Shown: in pieces, positions 36,228 to 47,400 of the stretch
Layout: each line of letters begins with the position of its first letter
Numbering within the stretch: position 1 is the stretch's first letter
Origin: Aureibaculum marinum
Lineage (GTDB): Bacteria; Bacteroidota; Bacteroidia; Flavobacteriales; Flavobacteriaceae
Direction: 5' to 3'
DNA: 64,000 nucleotides
Assembly (NCBI RefSeq): GCF_003813905.1
Contig: NZ_RPFJ01000011.1
Location: 310,001-374,000 of the forward strand
Made by a program: the position numbers and the translations under genes
Notes under the pieces: generated by a model
Database searches by the model: none
What the model was told of the DNA's origin: nothing
Seen by the model: only the letters and a program-made list of their open reading frames with translations

Positions 36228-36610
36228 GATATAGTACAAACTATGATGGGAAAATTATCTGTAACCTTAAAAACAGAATCTTTAGTTACTTCTATAATGT
36301 TTTTTAGTCTGGGACAATAAATTATACCGCTTGTATAGCAAAATTGATAAAAATAAACAGTCTTTAAAATAGTATCAGATTTAAATGAAATTTTGGGTGT
36401 ACTATCGTTGCAAGCTAGTTCTTGCATTCTGTTGTCAAGTTTAGAATAAGTAGGGTAATTATCAATATTTATTGCTACATAAGTACTATCATTATCTACA
36501 ATTTTTTGCCCATATTCTTTTCTGATAAGAGTTTCTTTTTTTGAATGTTGCTTTATGCATCCTTGAAGAATAAAAAGAAATGCAATACATAAAAAAGAGA
36601 ATCGATACAT
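36224..36610 (-). CDS. Small lipoprotein of unknown function
   Basis: A 128-residue lipoprotein with lipobox LQGC (Cys17). The mature part has further Cys residues (ELACNDST, FCYTSG, YCPRL, IVCTIS), which may form disulfides in the periplasm, and a VTKDSVFKVTDN repeat-like stretch. No family is recognised. It is coupled by ATGA overlap to a 74-residue cytoplasmic protein. About 180 gene-free bases separate it from the divergent hydrolase gene. Confidence 0.6.
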   Translation of the reverse strand: MYRFSFLCIAFLFILQGCIKQHSKKETLIRKEYGQKIVDNDSTYVAINIDNYPTYSKLDNRMQELACNDSTPKISFKSDTILKTVYFYQFCYTSGIIYCPRLKNIIEVTKDSVFKVTDNFPIIVCTIS

Positions 36611-36790
36611 CTAATTGGGTTTGAAAAGCATGTAAATTGCATCAAAAAACAAGCCAAGTCTTTTTATTAGTTTATTAATTCTTTTTATAAAAACTACTTT
36701 GAGGTGTTAATAATAGCTCTTGGTCTAAAAAGTTATATCAAAATTAGATTTATTAATATTTTAGAGAATTAAAAACTAACACCCCAATAA

Positions 36791-39364
36791 ATGAAAACAA
36801 TTAGACCTCTAAAATTAGTATTAACCTTAACCCTAATGTTTACTTTGAGCTATGTTTACGCTCAAAAAACAGGTAATATTGTTGAATACTTCGGTAAAGA
36901 GAAAATTAACGAAGTAAGTGAAGGTAAAGTATTGCATATATTTAAAACTGGATTGGCATTAAAAATGCAGCGTTTTGGTTTTGAATCTTCCTCTTTTCCA
37001 GAAGACCCTGTTTTTAATCGATTTTTAATTGATAACAATTATAGGGCAACCAAAGCATCAACTTTTGATATTGATTTTTTAGGAAATCCTATGCAGTGGA
37101 AATCTATAAAAGTAGATAGTGCTAGCAGTTTTTCTGGTCGTGATTTAAGATCTGCTTATGTCTACTTGTCTTATAAGTCAACTTCTGAAAAAGTTGTACT
37201 TTTTGAAGCATCAGGGCATTCTGTAGCATTAATTAATGGGTTTCCTCATGAGGGCGATCATTACGATTTTGGCTATAGCTTAATTCCTATAAAACTTAAA
37301 AAAGGAGAAAATATATTCGTTCTAAAAGTAGGACGTTTTCCAAGAATTAGAGCTCGGTTAATTACACCTTCAACGGGATTGCAATTTACTACTAGAGACA
37401 TGACGCTTCCTGATGTTCAACAAGAGGAACGTAAAGAATATTATGGAGCAATTAGACTTGTAAATGCTACTGAAAATTGGATAAAAGACGCCGCTATTGA
37501 AGCAAAATTGGCAGACAATACTACTAAAACAATTGTTGCTAATATGCCACCCTTGTCAGTTCAAAAAGTGCCCTTTTCTTTTACATCTGACCCTATTGAG
37601 GCTACAAAAGAGAATGTTGAATTACAATTAAATTTAAAGAATAAAAAAGGAACAACTGTTGATCATCAAAAAATATCTTTAAAGGTAAAATCTAAATTTA
37701 AGCATCATAAAAAAACGTTTATTAGTAAAATTGATGGTAGTGTACAATATTATAGTGTAGCTCCATCAATAAGTAAAGAAGAATCACAAGCATTGTTTTT
37801 GTCTGTACACGGAGCTTCTGTAGAAGCAGTAAATCAAGCGAATGCATATCAACAAAAAGATTGGGGTAATTTAGTTGCACCAACAAATCGACGTCCGTTC
37901 GGGTTTGCTTGGGAAGATTGGGGAAGGTTAGATGCTTTAGAAGTATTGGAAGATGCAACAACTATTTATAAACCTGATCAGAGTAAAATTTACTTAACAG
38001 GACATTCTATGGGAGGACATGGCACTTGGTATTTAGGAGCTACTTATCCAGATAAATTTGCTGCAATAGCACCTTGTGCTGGTTATCCTGATTTATTAGC
38101 ATATCGTGATGGTTTTTCAAATCAATTGTTAACAATGTCTCCAGAAGAGCTAAAAGAACGAGGAATTTCAACTAAAGTTGTAGAACGTATGAAGTTGAAA
38201 TCTGTTAATACACCTCTACAAAAAATAATTACAAGAGCCGGTACACCTAGTAGAACATTAAAATTAGAACGAAATTATTTACAAAGTGGTGTGTACGTTT
38301 TGCATGGTGAAAAAGATAATGTAGTGCCTACAGCTATTGCAAGACAAATGAGAGAGCGTTTGGGTAAATTTCATAACGATTTTACCTATTATGAGTATCC
38401 TGATGGTACGCATTGGTATGGAAACCATAGTGTAGATTGGCCTCCAATTTTTGACTTTTTTAAACAACGTACCATTAAAAAAGATTCTGCCGTTAAAAAA
38501 TTAGAGTTTTTTACTGGGTCACCAGGAGTTTCGGCAACATCTCACTTTATAACCATCCATCAACAACAAATACCTTTTGAGGTAAGTTCTTTTAACTTTT
38601 CTAGAGAAAATGGAGTACACATAACAACAAATAATGTTGCATTGTTAGAAGTTGATTTGTCTCCGTTAACAGAAAATATCAGTGAAGTTACTATTGATGG
38701 AAATGTATTGAAAGTGTCTTCAAAAGGTAAAACTTTCTTTAAAAAAGATAACGAGAAATGGATTACAACATCTGCTCCATCATTAAGTGAAAAAGGTCCT
38801 CATAGAAATGGTGGTTTTAAAGATGCATTCAGAAACAATGTAGTTTTTGTATATGCAACTAAAGGATCTGCTGCTGAGAATAATTGGTATTACCATAAAG
38901 CTCTTTTTGATGCGGAAACATTTTATTATAGAGCCAATGGAAATGTTGAAATGATTAGAGATACTGACTTTTCTTTGAAAAAATACGCTGATAGAAATGT
39001 TATTATTTATGGAAATAAAGATAATAATGCCGCATGGAGAGTATTGTTAAAAGATAGTCCTATTCAAGTTAAAAATAACCAAGTAAGTTTTGGTGATAAA
39101 AAATTATCAGGCAATCAATGGGGGTTGTATTTTACTGTGCCTAGAAAAGATAGTGATATAGCAACCATTGGTGTGGTAACTGCAACTGGAAATGAAGGAA
39201 TGAAAGCTGCTTATGCAAATCATTATTTAGTAAATGGTACTACCTTCCCTGATGTTGTACTTTTTGATAATCAAATATTAAGTCAAGGTATTAATGCTGT
39301 TAAACAAGCTGGCTTTTTCGGTAATGATTGGACTATTGAAAATGGAGACTTTGAGTGGAATTAA
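36791..39364 (+). CDS. Secreted prolyl-oligopeptidase/esterase-type serine hydrolase
   Basis: An 857-residue exported protein with a signal peptide ending near YVYAQ (residue 25). Beta-rich domains precede an alpha/beta hydrolase core at about 320-565: Ser406 in LTGHSMGGHGT, the acid in VLHGEKDNVVPT, and His in DGTHWYGNHSVDW. The C-terminal 280 residues are another beta-rich region. It resembles prolyl oligopeptidase-like or PHB-depolymerase-like esterases of Bacteroidota. No type 9 secretion tail was recognised. Peptidase and esterase roles cannot be separated by reading. Confidence 0.82.
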   Translation: MKTIRPLKLVLTLTLMFTLSYVYAQKTGNIVEYFGKEKINEVSEGKVLHIFKTGLALKMQRFGFESSSFPEDPVFNRFLIDNNYRATKASTFDIDFLGNPMQWKSIKVDSASSFSGRDLRSAYVYLSYKSTSEKVVLFEASGHSVALINGFPHEGDHYDFGYSLIPIKLKKGENIFVLKVGRFPRIRARLITPSTGLQFTTRDMTLPDVQQEERKEYYGAIRLVNATENWIKDAAIEAKLADNTTKTIVANMPPLSVQKVPFSFTSDPIEATKENVELQLNLKNKKGTTVDHQKISLKVKSKFKHHKKTFISKIDGSVQYYSVAPSISKEESQALFLSVHGASVEAVNQANAYQQKDWGNLVAPTNRRPFGFAWEDWGRLDALEVLEDATTIYKPDQSKIYLTGHSMGGHGTWYLGATYPDKFAAIAPCAGYPDLLAYRDGFSNQLLTMSPEELKERGISTKVVERMKLKSVNTPLQKIITRAGTPSRTLKLERNYLQSGVYVLHGEKDNVVPTAIARQMRERLGKFHNDFTYYEYPDGTHWYGNHSVDWPPIFDFFKQRTIKKDSAVKKLEFFTGSPGVSATSHFITIHQQQIPFEVSSFNFSRENGVHITTNNVALLEVDLSPLTENISEVTIDGNVLKVSSKGKTFFKKDNEKWITTSAPSLSEKGPHRNGGFKDAFRNNVVFVYATKGSAAENNWYYHKALFDAETFYYRANGNVEMIRDTDFSLKKYADRNVIIYGNKDNNAAWRVLLKDSPIQVKNNQVSFGDKKLSGNQWGLYFTVPRKDSDIATIGVVTATGNEGMKAAYANHYLVNGTTFPDVVLFDNQILSQGINAVKQAGFFGNDWTIENGDFEWN

Positions 39365-39382
39365 AAATAAAATAGGTTTTAG

Positions 39383-39409
39383 ACGTGAGATTTTTTTTAT
39401 TTCTCACGT
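39383..39409. terminator. Weak hairpin between convergent genes
   Basis: ACGTGAGA pairs with TCTCACGT around a T-rich loop, between the hydrolase gene and the minus-strand methyltransferase gene; there is no clean T-run after the stem on either strand. Confidence 0.4.
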
Positions 39410-39416
39410 TTAAAAT

Positions 39417-39953
39417 TTAATGTTTTGTCGCTATTTTATTAAACAAATCCCATAAAACTACACCACAACTTACCGAAATATTTAAGGAATGTTTTGTGCC
39501 GTATTGCGGAATTTCAATGCAATAATTAGAAGTTGATACTACGGCTTGTTGTACGCCTTTTACCTCATTTCCAAAAACAACGGCTAATTTTTTATCTTTT
39601 GTGGGATAAAAATTTTGAAGTTCAATACTGTTTTCAGCTTGTTCGATAGATGCAATTTCAATATTTTCTTTTTTTAATTTTTTGATAAGAGTTAGCGTGT
39701 CTTCAGCATATTCCCAATCAACAGAATCAGTAGATCCTAAAGCCGTTTTATGAATGTCTCTATGTGGAGGTTGAGCGGTAATACCACAGAGATAAATTTT
39801 TTCAATTAAAAATGCATCTGAAGTTCTAAAAACGGAACCAATATTATTTAAACTTCTAATATTATCTAAAATTACTATTAAAGGTGTTTTTGAGGCTGAT
39901 TTAAATTCTTCTGTGTTTAATCTTTCTAGTTCGCTATTTTTTAGTTTACGCAT
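39417..39953 (-). CDS. TrmH/SpoU family RNA 2'-O-methyltransferase
   Basis: A 178-residue SPOUT methyltransferase. The three SpoU motifs are visible: NIRSLNNIGSVFRTSDAF (with the catalytic Arg), LAVVFGNEVKGV and IPQYGTKHSLNISVSCGVV forming the knotted SAM site. There is no N-terminal RNA-binding extension, so this is a short core-only form. The target, a tRNA or rRNA ribose, cannot be assigned. It is divergent from mutS. Confidence 0.88.
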   Translation of the reverse strand: MRKLKNSELERLNTEEFKSASKTPLIVILDNIRSLNNIGSVFRTSDAFLIEKIYLCGITAQPPHRDIHKTALGSTDSVDWEYAEDTLTLIKKLKKENIEIASIEQAENSIELQNFYPTKDKKLAVVFGNEVKGVQQAVVSTSNYCIEIPQYGTKHSLNISVSCGVVLWDLFNKIATKH

Positions 39954-40117
39954 TATTATTTAGTCTTCAGTAAAAAATATGTAAGTTTTAGCACGTTGCT
40001 ATTTAATTTTCAAAAGTAAAAAATAAATATGATGATTGTGAATAATTGATTGAGCATGATTTTAAACTCACCTCAAAAAAATGTAACTTCGCGTCTTATC
40101 AATTAATCTTTAGAACA

Positions 40118-42721
40118 TTGGGCAAAAAGAAGAAAGTTACTCCTTTAATGAAACAGTACAACACCATCAAAGGTAAATATCCTGATGCGATGCTGTTGTT
40201 TAGAGTAGGCGATTTTTATGAGACTTTTGGAGAAGATGCTGTTAAAGCCGCAGGTATTTTAGGAATTGTTTTAACCAAACGAGGGGCAGGAAGTGAAAAT
40301 GAAACAGCATTAGCCGGATTTCCACATCATTCTTTAAATACCTATTTGCCTAAACTGGTTAAAGCTGGAATGCGAGTTGCTATTTGCGATCAGTTGGAAG
40401 ATCCAAAAATGACAAAAACCATTGTAAAACGTGGTGTTACAGAATTAGTTACTCCAGGAGTGGCATTAAATGATGAGGTATTGCAATCTAAAACCAATAA
40501 TTTTTTAGCAGCAATTCACTTTACCAAAAGACAGTTAGGAATTTCTTTTTTAGATATTTCTACAGGTGAATTTTTAGTGGCAGAAGGCAATGAAGAGTAT
40601 ATTGATAAACTACTTCAAAATTTTAGTCCAAGTGAGATTTTAGTTCAAAAACAATATAAAAATAAGTTTAAAGAAGCTTTTGGTGAACGTTATTATACGT
40701 TCTATTTAGATGATTGGATTTTTCAAGATGATTATGCTAATGAACAACTTACTGAACATTTTAAAATAAAATCTTTAAAAGGTTTTGGTATTGACGATTT
40801 GCAATATGGTATTGTTGCTGCAGGTGCAATTTTATACTATTTGTCAGAAACGCAGCATAAAAAATTAGAACATATTGCTACCATTCATCGTGTAGAAGAA
40901 GATCATTATGTATGGATGGATCGTTTTACAGTTCGAAATTTAGAACTGTACTATTCTAATCAACCTGAGGCGGTTACTTTATTAGATGTTATTGATAGAA
41001 CCATTTCGCCTATGGGTGGCCGACTATTAAAACGTTGGTTGGCATTACCATTAAAGAGTATAGAAAATATAAAACAACGACACGAAATAGTAAAGTATTT
41101 AATAGATAATGATGCTTTTTATAATGGAATTACTTATCAAATTAAACAAATAAGTGATATTGAACGGTTAATTTCTAAAGTAGCTACAGGAAAAATAAAT
41201 CCACGTGAAGTAGTTTTACTAAAAGATTCTTTAAAAGCCATTTTACCCATTAAAGTAAATACTGAAAAAAGTAATAATAAGGCTCTACAACATTTAGGGA
41301 AACAATTACATAATTGTACTGATTTAATTGAAAAAATATCAAAAACGTTAAATAATGATGCTCCCGTAAATATCAATAAAGGAAATGCTATAGCAAGTGA
41401 GGTATCACAAGAATTAGATGATTTGAGGTCAATTTCTGTTAATGCCAAAGATTATCTGGATAATATGTTGGAAAGAGAAACAGAACGCACCAAAATACCT
41501 AGTTTAAAAATTGCATTTAATAACGTTTTTGGATATTATATTGAGGTAAGAAATACACATAAAGACAAGGTTCCGGAGGAGTGGATAAGAAAACAAACAT
41601 TAGTTAATGCAGAGCGTTATATTACCGAAGAACTTAAAGAATATGAAACTAAAATTTTAGGTGCAGAAGAAAAAATTGCTGTTTTAGAACAACAAATTTT
41701 TGCTGATTTATTACAGTTTATGACTGTGCATATTCAACAAGTTCAGGAAAATGCCCAACAAATAGCAAAATTAGACTGCTTATGTTCTTTCGCTCTTACC
41801 GCAAAAGAACATAACTATGTACGTCCGAAAATAGATGACACTACAGATTTAGAAATAAAAAATGGCCGCCATCCTGTAATAGAAAAACAATTGCCCATTG
41901 GTGAGCAATATATTGCAAATGACGTAGTTTTGAATAGACATCAGCAACAAATTATTATGATTACAGGGCCTAACATGAGTGGTAAATCTGCTATTTTACG
42001 TCAAACCGCATTAATTGTATTATTGGCTCAAATGGGAAGTTATGTGCCAGCTCAACAAGCTAGAATTGGTGTTGTTGATAAAATTTTTACAAGAGTAGGG
42101 GCTAGCGATAATATTTCTATGGGAGAGTCTACTTTTATGGTAGAAATGAATGAAACAGCTAATATTCTCAATAATATTTCTGAAAGAAGTTTGGTGCTAT
42201 TAGATGAAATTGGTCGAGGTACAAGTACCTATGACGGAATTTCAATTGCATGGGCAATAGCTGAGTATTTGCATGAACATCCTGCAAAAGCGAAAACATT
42301 ATTTGCAACACATTATCATGAATTGAATGATATGACCGAAACCTTTGAACGTGTTAAAAACTTCAATGTTTCCATAAAAGAATTGAAAGACAATGTTATT
42401 TTTCTTAGAAAATTAATACCTGGTGGTAGTGAACATAGTTTTGGAATTCATGTAGCAAAGCTTGCCGGAATGCCAACTTCGGTAATTCATCGGGCAAATA
42501 AAATGTTAAAAAAATTAGAAGCAAGTCATTCTTCAGACGAAATAAAAGACAAATTAAAAAAAGCTACAGAAGAGGATGTTCAGCTAAGCTTTTTTCAACT
42601 TGACGATCCTTTGTTAGAAGATATAAAAGAAGAAATTTTAGCAACTAATATTGATGCATTAACTCCGATTGAAGCTTTAATGAAGTTGAATGAAATTAAA
42701 CGGATGTTGATAAAAAAATAA
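40118..42721 (+). CDS. mutS: DNA mismatch repair protein MutS
   Basis: About 867 residues from the TTG at 40118. The frame is open further up to another TTG at 40046, but homologues begin near [11 protein letters not shown], and a TAACTTCG promoter-like box at 40084 would lie inside a longer version. The next ATG (40148) is an alternative start. The mismatch-reading motif [11 protein letters not shown] (Phe-x-Glu), the Walker [26 protein letters not shown] and the C-terminal dimer region are all intact. It finds mismatches and recruits MutL. Monocistronic. Confidence 0.95.
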   Translation: MGKKKKVTPLMKQYNTIKGKYPDAMLLFRVGDFYETFGEDAVKAAGILGIVLTKRGAGSENETALAGFPHHSLNTYLPKLVKAGMRVAICDQLEDPKMTKTIVKRGVTELVTPGVALNDEVLQSKTNNFLAAIHFTKRQLGISFLDISTGEFLVAEGNEEYIDKLLQNFSPSEILVQKQYKNKFKEAFGERYYTFYLDDWIFQDDYANEQLTEHFKIKSLKGFGIDDLQYGIVAAGAILYYLSETQHKKLEHIATIHRVEEDHYVWMDRFTVRNLELYYSNQPEAVTLLDVIDRTISPMGGRLLKRWLALPLKSIENIKQRHEIVKYLIDNDAFYNGITYQIKQISDIERLISKVATGKINPREVVLLKDSLKAILPIKVNTEKSNNKALQHLGKQLHNCTDLIEKISKTLNNDAPVNINKGNAIASEVSQELDDLRSISVNAKDYLDNMLERETERTKIPSLKIAFNNVFGYYIEVRNTHKDKVPEEWIRKQTLVNAERYITEELKEYETKILGAEEKIAVLEQQIFADLLQFMTVHIQQVQENAQQIAKLDCLCSFALTAKEHNYVRPKIDDTTDLEIKNGRHPVIEKQLPIGEQYIANDVVLNRHQQQIIMITGPNMSGKSAILRQTALIVLLAQMGSYVPAQQARIGVVDKIFTRVGASDNISMGESTFMVEMNETANILNNISERSLVLLDEIGRGTSTYDGISIAWAIAEYLHEHPAKAKTLFATHYHELNDMTETFERVKNFNVSIKELKDNVIFLRKLIPGGSEHSFGIHVAKLAGMPTSVIHRANKMLKKLEASHSSDEIKDKLKKATEEDVQLSFFQLDDPLLEDIKEEILATNIDALTPIEALMKLNEIKRMLIKK

Positions 42722-42829
42722 TTTTAATGCTTTAGTTTCTAATTAGATTCTTTTTTAAGAAAAGAAATAGAATCAAAAATTTGAATTATATAGCGTTGAA
42801 AATAAATAACCAATTCTTCTAAATTCTAT

Positions 42830-42837
42830 TATCTTTG
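42830..42837 (+). promoter_or_regulatory. -7 box upstream of tatA
   Basis: TATCTTTG fits TAnnTTTG, 20 bases before the tatA start; no TTG at the normal distance. Confidence 0.5.
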
Positions 42838-42857
42838 TATCTTACTTAATTCTAATT

Positions 42858-43145
42858 ATGTATTTTTTATTTATAAGTGGAGGCGAAATATTTGTTGTGC
42901 TAATAATAGTACTTATGTTGTTTGGTGCCGATAAAATTCCTGAAATTGCTAGGGGATTAGGTAAAGGAATGCGACAGTTAAAAGACGCCACAAATGAAAT
43001 AAAAAAAGAAATTACAGAGACAGCAGAAAAGCAAGGAATAGACACTGATTTAGCAAAAGACTTTAAGAACGATATTAAATCTTTAAAAGAAGATGTAAAA
43101 AGTAGTGTTGATGATATTACAGGACCCATAAAACGTAATATGTAA
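42858..43145 (+). CDS. tatA: Twin-arginine translocase subunit TatA/TatE
   Basis: A 95-residue Tat component. An N-terminal membrane helix (GGEIFVVLIIVLMLFGADKIP) with the hinge FGADKIPEIARGLGKGM is followed by an amphipathic helix and a charged tail. This is the TatA/E pattern rather than the longer TatB. It forms the pore-like assembly that passes folded proteins. tatC is not in the window. The next gene begins one base after its stop. Confidence 0.92.
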   Translation: MYFLFISGGEIFVVLIIVLMLFGADKIPEIARGLGKGMRQLKDATNEIKKEITETAEKQGIDTDLAKDFKNDIKSLKEDVKSSVDDITGPIKRNM

Positions 43146-43146
43146 A

Positions 43147-43722
43147 TTGGATGTTTTAGATCAAATAATAGAATACGACAAGAGATTATTTGTCTTTTTA
43201 AATACGTTAGGATCTGAATCTTGGGATGGGTTTTGGAAAATTCTTACCAATCAATTTAATTGGACACCTTTTTTCTTGTTACTATTTTATCTGGTGTTTA
43301 AAGCCTATGGTTGGAAAAAAGGTATTGTTTTAATATTAGTTACGGCTGCTTTGGTTACGTTTTCTGATCAATTTGTTAATTTTATAAAAGATACTGTTGC
43401 TAGGTTACGGCCAAATAACGATCCTACAATTAATGAATTAATTAGAATTTTAAAAAGACCCAAAAGTTTTAGTTTTGTTTCTGGTCACTCCACAACCTCA
43501 TTTGCTGTAACAACTTTTATGATTTTAATACTAAAGAAACATTATAAATATACATTTTTATTGCTTATCTGGCCTATTTTATTTGCTTATAGTAGAATTT
43601 ATATTGGGGTACATTTTCCTATGGATATTTTTATAGGGATGTTATTAGGTATTGTAATTGGTTTGATTTTTTATGAAATTAGTCTGTTTTTTTTAAAAAA
43701 GCTTCAGAAAACAAATACTTAA
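43147..43722 (+). CDS. PAP2 family phosphatase
   Basis: A 191-residue membrane phosphatase with about five helices. The three active-site motifs of the family are visible: KDTVARLRPNND, FSFVSGHSTTSFA and YSRIYIGVHFPMD. Likely substrates are undecaprenyl pyrophosphate or a phosphatidate-type lipid. The only start compatible with homologues is the TTG one base after the tatA stop; the nearby ATG is out of frame. It is co-transcribed with tatA. Confidence 0.9.
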   Translation: MDVLDQIIEYDKRLFVFLNTLGSESWDGFWKILTNQFNWTPFFLLLFYLVFKAYGWKKGIVLILVTAALVTFSDQFVNFIKDTVARLRPNNDPTINELIRILKRPKSFSFVSGHSTTSFAVTTFMILILKKHYKYTFLLLIWPILFAYSRIYIGVHFPMDIFIGMLLGIVIGLIFYEISLFFLKKLQKTNT

Positions 43723-43759
43723 ACCAATTAGTAACGCTTATTTAATGTGGTAGGTAGCA

Positions 43760-44410
43760 TTAACTTTTATTTTTAACACGACTTATTGTTAACCCATCTC
43801 TTATTGGCAATAAAACAGTCTCAACTCTAGAGTCTTCTGCAAGTAATTTATTGTATGCAATCAATGCTTTAGTGTCTTTGTCTTTTGGGTTCAATTTTTC
43901 TACTACTTTTCCACTCCATAAAACATTATCTGATAAAATAACACCACCAAAATTCATTTTATCAATTACTAATTTAAAATAATTTGCATAGTTACTTTTG
44001 TCAGCATCAATAAAAACTAAATCAAATTTATCGTTTATTTTCGGAATAATATCTAAGGCATTACCTATGTACTGTTTTATTTGATTTTTATATGGAGATT
44101 TGCTAAAATATTTTTCTTGAAGTGTAGCCAATTCCTCATTTCGATCAATGGTATGTAATGTTCCATTTTTAGCCATTCCTTCTGCTAAACACAAGGCAGA
44201 ATAACCAGTATATGTTCCAATTTCTAAAATAGATTTTGGTTGTATTAATTGTGATAACATAGCTAATAAACGCCCTTGAAAATGGCCACTTAGCATTCTT
44301 GGATTTAAAACTTTTTGCCAAGTTTCTCTATTTAACTGACGCAGTAATTCAGGTTCTTTTTCTGAATGAGCAATAATATATTCTTCAATTTTTTGAGGTA
44401 AAAAATCCAT
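43760..44410 (-). CDS. Class I SAM-dependent O-methyltransferase
   Basis: A 216-residue catechol-O-methyltransferase-like enzyme (methyltransferase family 3). Visible are the SAM-binding loop LEIGTYTGYSALCLAEG, the acidic end LHTIDRNEE, and the metal/catalytic region FIDADKSNYANYF with SDNVLWSGKV. The start MDFLPQKIEEYI is chosen because homologues begin there; seven upstream in-frame residues are probably untranslated. The substrate is unknown. Monocistronic. Confidence 0.88.
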   Translation of the reverse strand: MDFLPQKIEEYIIAHSEKEPELLRQLNRETWQKVLNPRMLSGHFQGRLLAMLSQLIQPKSILEIGTYTGYSALCLAEGMAKNGTLHTIDRNEELATLQEKYFSKSPYKNQIKQYIGNALDIIPKINDKFDLVFIDADKSNYANYFKLVIDKMNFGGVILSDNVLWSGKVVEKLNPKDKDTKALIAYNKLLAEDSRVETVLLPIRDGLTISRVKNKS

Positions 44411-44495
44411 AGCGTAAAAGTAAAAAATCAATTTTCAAACACCAAATAGCCTTAGTAGTTTAATTAGTGAAAATAGCAATAAATAGGTTTTATTT

Positions 44496-47400
44496 TTAAT
44501 ACGAATTCAGTTGAGCCAAAATAGTTGGATCTTTAATTTTATCATCTTCAGAAAGTAGTTTCATTTTCGAAATAATTTCTGCTGATTTTGGATCGTCATC
44601 TACAAAAGGTAAAAATAAACGTCCTCTATGTTGGCTGTGAACAGGAATAATAGAAAGTCTTAATCCGTTTTTACTTATTAATCCGCTTCCTAAATGTATG
44701 GTATAATCTGCTAATTTACCATTGATTAAAATATGTCTTTCTTTAACTTCTACATTTGTTGCTTTAAATAAGCGGGCAGTTTCTCTTGCTAGTGCTCCCC
44801 GCATTTGCATGGTAGAGTGGCTAGCTTCAGGGTCAACACCACCCACATGAGCAACACTTACTACCAAATCAATATCTCGCATTACTTCACTAAACGTAAC
44901 AGCATCAATATCTTTTAAAGGTATTGGTTTATAGTCTTTTCGTGAATAAAAACAAACTTGTTCTAATGTTGGAGCTTCAATATCTGATGGTGAAAACCAA
45001 TCAGCCATTGCATACATAGTAGCAATATATCCCTTTTTATGATATACTTTTTGTAAGCCTTCTTCATTACTCACTGTCCAACCTCTAGAGCGTAATAATG
45101 CAATGGTTTTTTTAGGTTGAATTTGATGTCCTTGGTATCGTTCAGACTTAATGCCTAATTCAATTTCATCTTTAGTGATAACATAAAGTTCTCTAAAAAT
45201 CTGTTTAAAAGGTTGTGTAAGTTTAGTGTCAAAAGCATATTTTTGATATAAATCCCATACTACATTTTCATATAAATGAGATGGATGTGCAATTACAAAT
45301 GAGTCTTCTTTTTTAATTTTAATAATTTTACCTTCCGCTGTTTGTAAATTTCCATTATTCCAAAATCCAAATTCTTTTGTTTTTTTATTAAACAGTACAA
45401 GTTTTTTTAATAATGGATTTACTATAGGATGAATCAAAATTCCTGAGATTTCTTCTGCACTAAACTCATCTTCTCTTAACATAGCATTTTCTAGTGAAAT
45501 TCGAGTTCTTGAGTATTGTTTTTTAAGATAAGATCTGTTGTTTTGCAATGCTTTTACAGCTTTTTCCTTTTTATACTTTGCAGGAATTGTTTTTTGTGAT
45601 TTACCATCTTTAGTAACTGTAATATTAGTTTTACCGTCTTTGTTTATAATAAGTTGTATAACAACATTATCAATGGTTACTGTTGCTTGTTCCATAATGG
45701 CTTGTGTAGCCTCTGCTTCCATAGCCCAAGAAAAGCGGATACTGTCTTCAAAACCTGCATTTCTAGATAAATTATCTAGAGCAATGTTAACTGCACTTTT
45801 TTCACTTTCTTGTCGTTGAGAGCCAAATTGTTTACTTTCTTTTAAAAAATCTTGTAATAGATTATATCTTGCTAATAAGTCTTTTTTTGCATTGGCCTTG
45901 CTTAATGGAACTAAACCTAGTGCTTTTACATAATCCTTGTCTCGTTTCTCTTTAATCTTGGCTAATGTTTCTCGAATTTTTATTTCACCTAACATTACTC
46001 CAGAATATAATTTTACTTGTCGGTGTCCATTACCATCTGTAATATATTTTGCTGCATCATGTAATAGTTTCCAATTTGATTTTCCAGTTGCGACATATAC
46101 TTCATTAAACCAATCTATGTCTATTGCACCTTTAACAAAATCAGCTCCTTCTATGCTTGAATAGCGAGAAATTACAGTTTCTTTTTCGGCATTCATATAA
46201 TCAGAGCCATGAGCGTGAAACCACCAAATAGCATCTTCTAATTTATCTATTTTTAAATATTGTTCAATCCATGAAGCCCATTGTGGTGCATACAAAGCCA
46301 ATTCTAACCAACGTTTTTTAGTAATCTTAGAAGTTTTGGCCAATTCAATAAAATCTTCAACAGTTTCATGAGGTGCAGGTACACTCTTTTTTATTAATCC
46401 GCTAAAAGTATTTTTTCTAGATTCATCATAATAATATCCGCGACTAAAATTATCTTTTCCTAAACGACTTAATAAATCAATTAAATAATGACTTCCTTTA
46501 ATGGTGTTAAAGCAATTCATATAAGGTGTAGCTTCTGTTTCTAAATCACCACGTTCTAATTCTGTTTTTAGTAAGTTTTCTTTTAAACTTGTTATAATGT
46601 CTTTTGGAATTTGATCAATTCCCATTCTTTTGGTACGGTAATTAATTTTACCATCAACGGCTTCAAATAAATTGGTGTTTAATAGACATTGATAGCGAAA
46701 ATCATTGTCTCCAATAGCATTATTTTTATACAATAAAACGGTGTGTAAGCCAGAAGGTATTGGTAACGACTTCTTTTTAGGGTTTATAGTTGCTACCTTA
46801 GATATAGATTCTGGTGGGTTTGGAATTGACAGTTTACATGCGGTCAAATACATTTTTAAATCCCAGTAGTGCAATAGTTGATTGGTACTTAGTTTGCCAT
46901 TTTCAATGTCCTTTTCAACAGTACCCATTCCTAAATAGATTAAGTTATCGCACCAATAATTGCCATTGTTACTCCATCTATTTTTTGTTAGAGGCTCATT
47001 TTTTAAATTTTCAGGAAAGCGAGCAATCATATCTTCAAGTACATCTATTTTAAACTGTGTTAGTATAGTGTAATCAGCATTAGCCTCTTGTAAATAGCTT
47101 AGTATTGTGTTTATTTTTCGGTTAATACTGTTCCAATGAGCACTTTTATCCAAATTTATTGTTCTGAGTTCTGGTATGTATTGTTTTAAAAAAGGTATTA
47201 ATCTGGAAGTTGAAGAATAGGGATTTGCAAATTTATCGCTATAATGAATTGCAGCCATCATTTCAAAATTATTTAATTTTGAATCGTTGTACCATTTTTT
47301 CCAAACTTCAGCTAGTGGCAACGCATCTAATTTTTCTTGTGCGGTAGCATCTTCACGATTATAGCGTTCGTAGTTTGTTAAGTTTACACCGTTTTCAAGT

